From contig NZ_AP022321.1 of NCBI RefSeq assembly GCF_013393365.1, forward strand, positions 1,874,501-1,938,500: a DNA stretch of 64,000 nt, written 5' to 3'. The translations under genes and the position numbers were made by a program. A model generated the notes under the pieces. The model saw only the letters and a program-made list of their open reading frames with translations. It had not been told where the DNA came from and searched no databases. Shown piece after piece: positions 61,114-64,000 of the stretch (positions are counted from its first letter, which is position 1; every line of letters starts with the position of its first letter). Source of the stretch: Veillonella nakazawae (lineage in GTDB: Bacteria > Bacillota > Negativicutes > Veillonellales > Veillonellaceae).

Positions 61114-62832
61114 TTAGTACTTCCTTTCTTGTGGTTCGTATTTAGTGAACACTACGTCGCGTTCAGTCAATTCGTACTCGCCGTTAGCACCCAATTTGAT
61201 CAAAGAGTGTTTTAAGTATCTTTCATCATTACGTTTTGGATGGTCTTCACGGATATGAGCACCACGAGATTCACGACGGTGTAAAGCGCCCATAGCAATA
61301 GCTTTAGCTACTGTTAACATGGAACCGATTTCACAATAGTTAACGAATGCCATGTTGTAAGTACGTTCAGGGTCACCTACATAACAAGTTTTATAATCTT
61401 CCATCAATTGATCGATTTCTTTTAATGCTTCAGTAATACCGTCTTCATTACGGAAGATACCTACTTTGTTCCACATTGCATCAGCCAATGCATCGCGGAT
61501 TTCAACTACAGGACGACCGCCTTCACGAGTTGTTACTTCAGTGAATTTAGCTTCCCAAGCTTTTGCAGCTGCAGCTAATTCTGCATCTACGTTAGGTTGT
61601 TCATGTGTTTCAGCATAGTCAGCTGCGCCAGCACCGGATACTTTACCGAATACTACGCCGTCTGCCAAGGAGTTACCACCTAAACGGTTAGCACCGTGGA
61701 TGGAGATACAAGAAGCTTCGCCGGAGGAGAACAAACCAGGCAATTCACATGCACAAGTTTTGTAATCAACTACGTCGATACCGCCCATTGTATAGTGACA
61801 TGTAGGACGAATAGGTACTGGTTGTACTAATGGATCGCAATGTTCGAAAGTCATAGCCAAGTCACGGATACCATGAAGTTTTTCAATGATAACTTCAGGA
61901 CCTAAGTGACGAAGGTCAGCTACTACGTATGCGTTAAGACCAGAACCGAAACCACGACCTGCAGCGATTTCATCTTCGATTGCTTTCGCTACAACGTCAC
62001 GGGATGCTAATTCCATTTTATTAGGCGCATATTTTTTCATGAAACGTTCGCCTTCAGCGTTAAGAAGGTAACCACCTTCACCACGAACCGCTTCAGACAT
62101 CAAGATACCAGTACGACCAAGACCAGTTGGATGGAATTGGATCATTTCCATATCTTTCAATGCATTACCAGCGCGGAATGCTGCTGCCATACCATCGCCT
62201 GTGGAAAGGAATGGGTTTGTAGTACGAGTCCAGAAAATACGACCTGCACCACCAGTAGACAAGATAACTGCTTTTGCTTTAATTTGTTCTACGCGACCTT
62301 CTTTCATGTTCCACACAACTGCGCCACCAACGTGACCGTTTGCGTCTTTAACAAGATCTAAAAGGTACCATTCTTGTAAGAAGTGTACGCCTTCTTTCAA
62401 GCATTGTTCATAAGTAGTGTGCAAAATTACGTGACCAGTTTTATCCGCAGAGTAGCAAGTACGTGGATAAGATTGACCACCGAAGTTACGTTGAGCAATT
62501 TTGTTTTGCTCTGTACGAGAGAATGGAGCACCCATGTGGTCCATTTCAAGTACGCCTTCTGGACAACGAGAGCAGAAGAATTCGATCGCATCTTGGTCAC
62601 CAAGATAGTCAGAACCTTTTACTGTGTCGAAAGTATGAGTTTCAACTGTATCTTCAGCTGCAACGTTATTCAAACATGCATTTACACCGCCTTGCGCCAT
62701 TGCTGTTGCAGAGCGAGTTGGGAAAATTTTAGTAATAAGAGCTACATTTAAGCCTTTGCGACGACCAACTTCAAGAGCCGCGCGTTGACCAGCGCCACCG
62801 CTACCTACTACTAGAACATCAAACTGTTCCAT
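61114..62832 (-). CDS. Fumarate reductase/succinate dehydrogenase flavoprotein subunit
   Basis: 572 aa: FAD-binding VLVVGSGGAGQRAALEVGRR, HTFDTVKGSDYLGDQDAIEF, MIQFHPTGLGRTGILMSEAV, active-site region RPTCHYTMGGIDVV and AHIREDHPKRND. The segment that usually carries the FAD-linked His (RSHT) reads TRSATAMAQGG, so FAD may be non-covalent. There is no Tat signal, unlike MfrA of Wolinella, so it faces the cytoplasm. In Veillonella-type lactate and succinate metabolism it would reduce fumarate. Confidence 0.92.
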   Translation of the reverse strand: MEQFDVLVVGSGGAGQRAALEVGRRKGLNVALITKIFPTRSATAMAQGGVNACLNNVAAEDTVETHTFDTVKGSDYLGDQDAIEFFCSRCPEGVLEMDHMGAPFSRTEQNKIAQRNFGGQSYPRTCYSADKTGHVILHTTYEQCLKEGVHFLQEWYLLDLVKDANGHVGGAVVWNMKEGRVEQIKAKAVILSTGGAGRIFWTRTTNPFLSTGDGMAAAFRAGNALKDMEMIQFHPTGLGRTGILMSEAVRGEGGYLLNAEGERFMKKYAPNKMELASRDVVAKAIEDEIAAGRGFGSGLNAYVVADLRHLGPEVIIEKLHGIRDLAMTFEHCDPLVQPVPIRPTCHYTMGGIDVVDYKTCACELPGLFSSGEASCISIHGANRLGGNSLADGVVFGKVSGAGAADYAETHEQPNVDAELAAAAKAWEAKFTEVTTREGGRPVVEIRDALADAMWNKVGIFRNEDGITEALKEIDQLMEDYKTCYVGDPERTYNMAFVNYCEIGSMLTVAKAIAMGALHRRESRGAHIREDHPKRNDERYLKHSLIKLGANGEYELTERDVVFTKYEPQERKY

Positions 62833-62978
62833 AATGACCTCCTCATAACTACCTATTAATAAGAAAATTTGTTAGACTATCTCATTTCAAAAACTTATAA
62901 AAATTTTTGATAACCTAATCATTTTTCTTTCAAGAAAAGCCCCATACTTATGCGACTTTTCTTATAGCTTTACATATA

Positions 62979-63007
62979 ATTATAGAGAGCATTTGGTGTG
63001 ATGTCTA
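62979..63007 (-). promoter_or_regulatory. Promoter of the fumarate reductase operon
   Basis: On the minus strand TAGACA (63007-63002), 17 bases, TATAAT (62984-62979), giving a leader of about 140 bases. Confidence 0.65.
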
Positions 63008-63717
63008 AACCCTATTATGCATAATTAATTTTGATTAATCTAACTGATAATTTATTTCACTTAGTATTTTTCTTGTTTACTTATGAACATTTAAAATAGA
63101 TTTATGAATATTTCATACAAGAAGTTAAGGATATTACGAAAGTAATTCGGTTCCGAAATTTTTGTATATTTTTATTTCTTACAAGACATCAACTAGCCTT
63201 ATAAATACTGTGTTTATTCAACGTCGAAATCATTCATAATAATTAATATCCATTAAATTCCTACCAAAACTACCTCGATTTTAACCATCGAAAATCATTA
63301 AATTTCTACGACTATTATTGGTATTTATTTCTCTGATAATTATTATCACAAGTTTTTTTAGTGATTTCTTTCACACTCGCCAAAATTGGTAAAATCAGGT
63401 CTATCTATGCGCATACGGCAATCTTCGATATAGTTCATCTTCATTCATTAGCAGAATTCATTAAGTTTCAAGTTTTTCCCATCTTTTGGCTTTCAAAACA
63501 TGAAGAAGACGCTTATAAACTCGCATATACATTCATCTTTTGCTCATTCCTGTTGTATAAGGTATGATAATAGATAAATAAGTTATATAATATTATATAT
63601 ATAGTCACCCTTATATGGTGTTGTGGCTTTCACCAAAAAGAAAGCTTATATATATAATGACTATATTAATGTAGTTGGAGAGCTATATTTTTAACTCATA
63701 CATAAGGAGAACAGAGA
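63008..63717. other. Long AT-rich intergenic region
   Basis: About 700 bases between divergent transcripts. A 68-codon frame at 63361-63567 has no ribosome site or recognisable product and is not annotated. The inverted repeat ATATAGTCA (63599-63607) and TGACTATAT (63658-63666) flanks the likely promoter of the response regulator gene. Nothing else is seen. Confidence 0.5.
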
Positions 63718-64000
63718 ATGAAAATTTTACTTGTAGAAGACGAAGAAATGCTGAATGGCATTACCGCCAAATATTTACGTGCAGAGAATATGACGGTTGA
63801 TACATGCTTCAACGGTCAACAAGCGATTGATTATGTAAACACATCCAGCTATGACGTTATCGTTATGGATATCATGATGCCGATCCTCGATGGTATTAGT
63901 GCTCTTGCTCAAATGCGTAACGATGGCAATACAACACCTGTATTGCTTTTAACTGCAAAAGATTCCTTACAAGATAAAGTTACAGGTCTCAACACCGGTG
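63718..64000 (+). CDS. Response regulator, OmpR-type receiver domain (5' part)
   Basis: Ninety-four codons, cut by the window end. Receiver features are LLVEDEE (acidic pocket, residues 5-9), the phosphorylated Asp in VIVMDIMMP near residue 51, and LLLTAKDS with the conserved Thr and Lys-region Ala. The opening and spacing are those of OmpR/PhoB-family regulators; a DNA-binding domain should follow. AAGGAGA precedes the ATG. Confidence 0.88.
   Translation, partial: MKILLVEDEEMLNGITAKYLRAENMTVDTCFNGQQAIDYVNTSSYDVIVMDIMMPILDGISALAQMRNDGNTTPVLLLTAKDSLQDKVTGLNTG

Noticed and set aside
62881-62925. FNR-type box upstream of the fumarate reductase operon
   Set aside because: TTGAT and ATCAT half-sites are present but separated by six bases rather than four, and lie downstream of the promoter.
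63361-63567. 68-codon frame in the gap before the response regulator
   Set aside because: No ribosome site, no recognisable sequence and a position in an AT-rich regulatory gap; not supported as a gene.

Overview
The window looks like chromosome of a low-to-mid GC diderm Firmicute of the class Negativicutes, most probably an oral Veillonella. Firmicute hallmarks are AddAB, the order yybS-gdpP-rplI-dnaB, RNase J, YolD plus a Y-family polymerase, DUF1659/DUF2922 and an Fst-like peptide. Signs of an outer membrane and anaerobic fumarate respiration are an ArnT/PMT-type glycosyltransferase, a WaaP-like kinase and a fumarate reductase with a CCG-domain third subunit. The genus is inferred from gene content only; no database was searched.

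Layout. 1-12.6 kb: 3' end of a lipid kinase, the addBA recombination operon, two secreted proteins, an SGNH hydrolase and an MFS transporter. 12.87-34.03 kb: a foreign island between 32-bp near-perfect direct repeats, the right copy reaching into the 3' end of tRNA-Ser(UGA). 34.2-45.3 kb: CorA-like transporter, Cd/Zn P-type ATPase with an ArsR-type operator, yolD/polY with a LexA-like box, then yybS-gdpP-rplI-dnaB. 45.4-51.7 kb: secreted protein, PIN/ImmA toxin-antitoxin pair, RNase J with a long basic N-terminal region, a UDG-family protein and an Fst-type type I toxin locus. 51.8-64 kb: an SsuABC-like ABC transporter, ArnT-like transferase, DedA, DUF2922 and DUF1659 proteins, a kinase-like protein, the fumarate reductase operon and the start of an OmpR-family response regulator.

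The most striking part is the 21-kb island. It holds about 26 small, mostly intact immunity-type genes (SUKH/SMI1, Imm22-, Imm74-, DUF4303-, DUF1963-, TPR-, Sel1-, ankyrin- and pentapeptide-type, TNT-immunity-like, DNase-colicin-immunity-like and several unrecognised). All lie on the minus strand. Each is preceded by a broken 3' scrap of a toxin domain and often by a GC-richer piece of the same Rhs/YD core end. No intact Rhs gene or toxin is present. Cassette boundaries carry Neisseria DNA uptake sequences (AGGTCGTCTGAA, AGGCCGTCTGAA and one ATGCCGTCTGAA), often as inverted pairs, and a conserved element of about 60 bp that abuts the 3' end of nine immunity genes. I read this as a silent Rhs toxin/immunity cassette array acquired from an oral Neisseria-like donor, integrated at tRNA-Ser, and decayed so that mainly the immunity genes remain: a defensive immunity bank.
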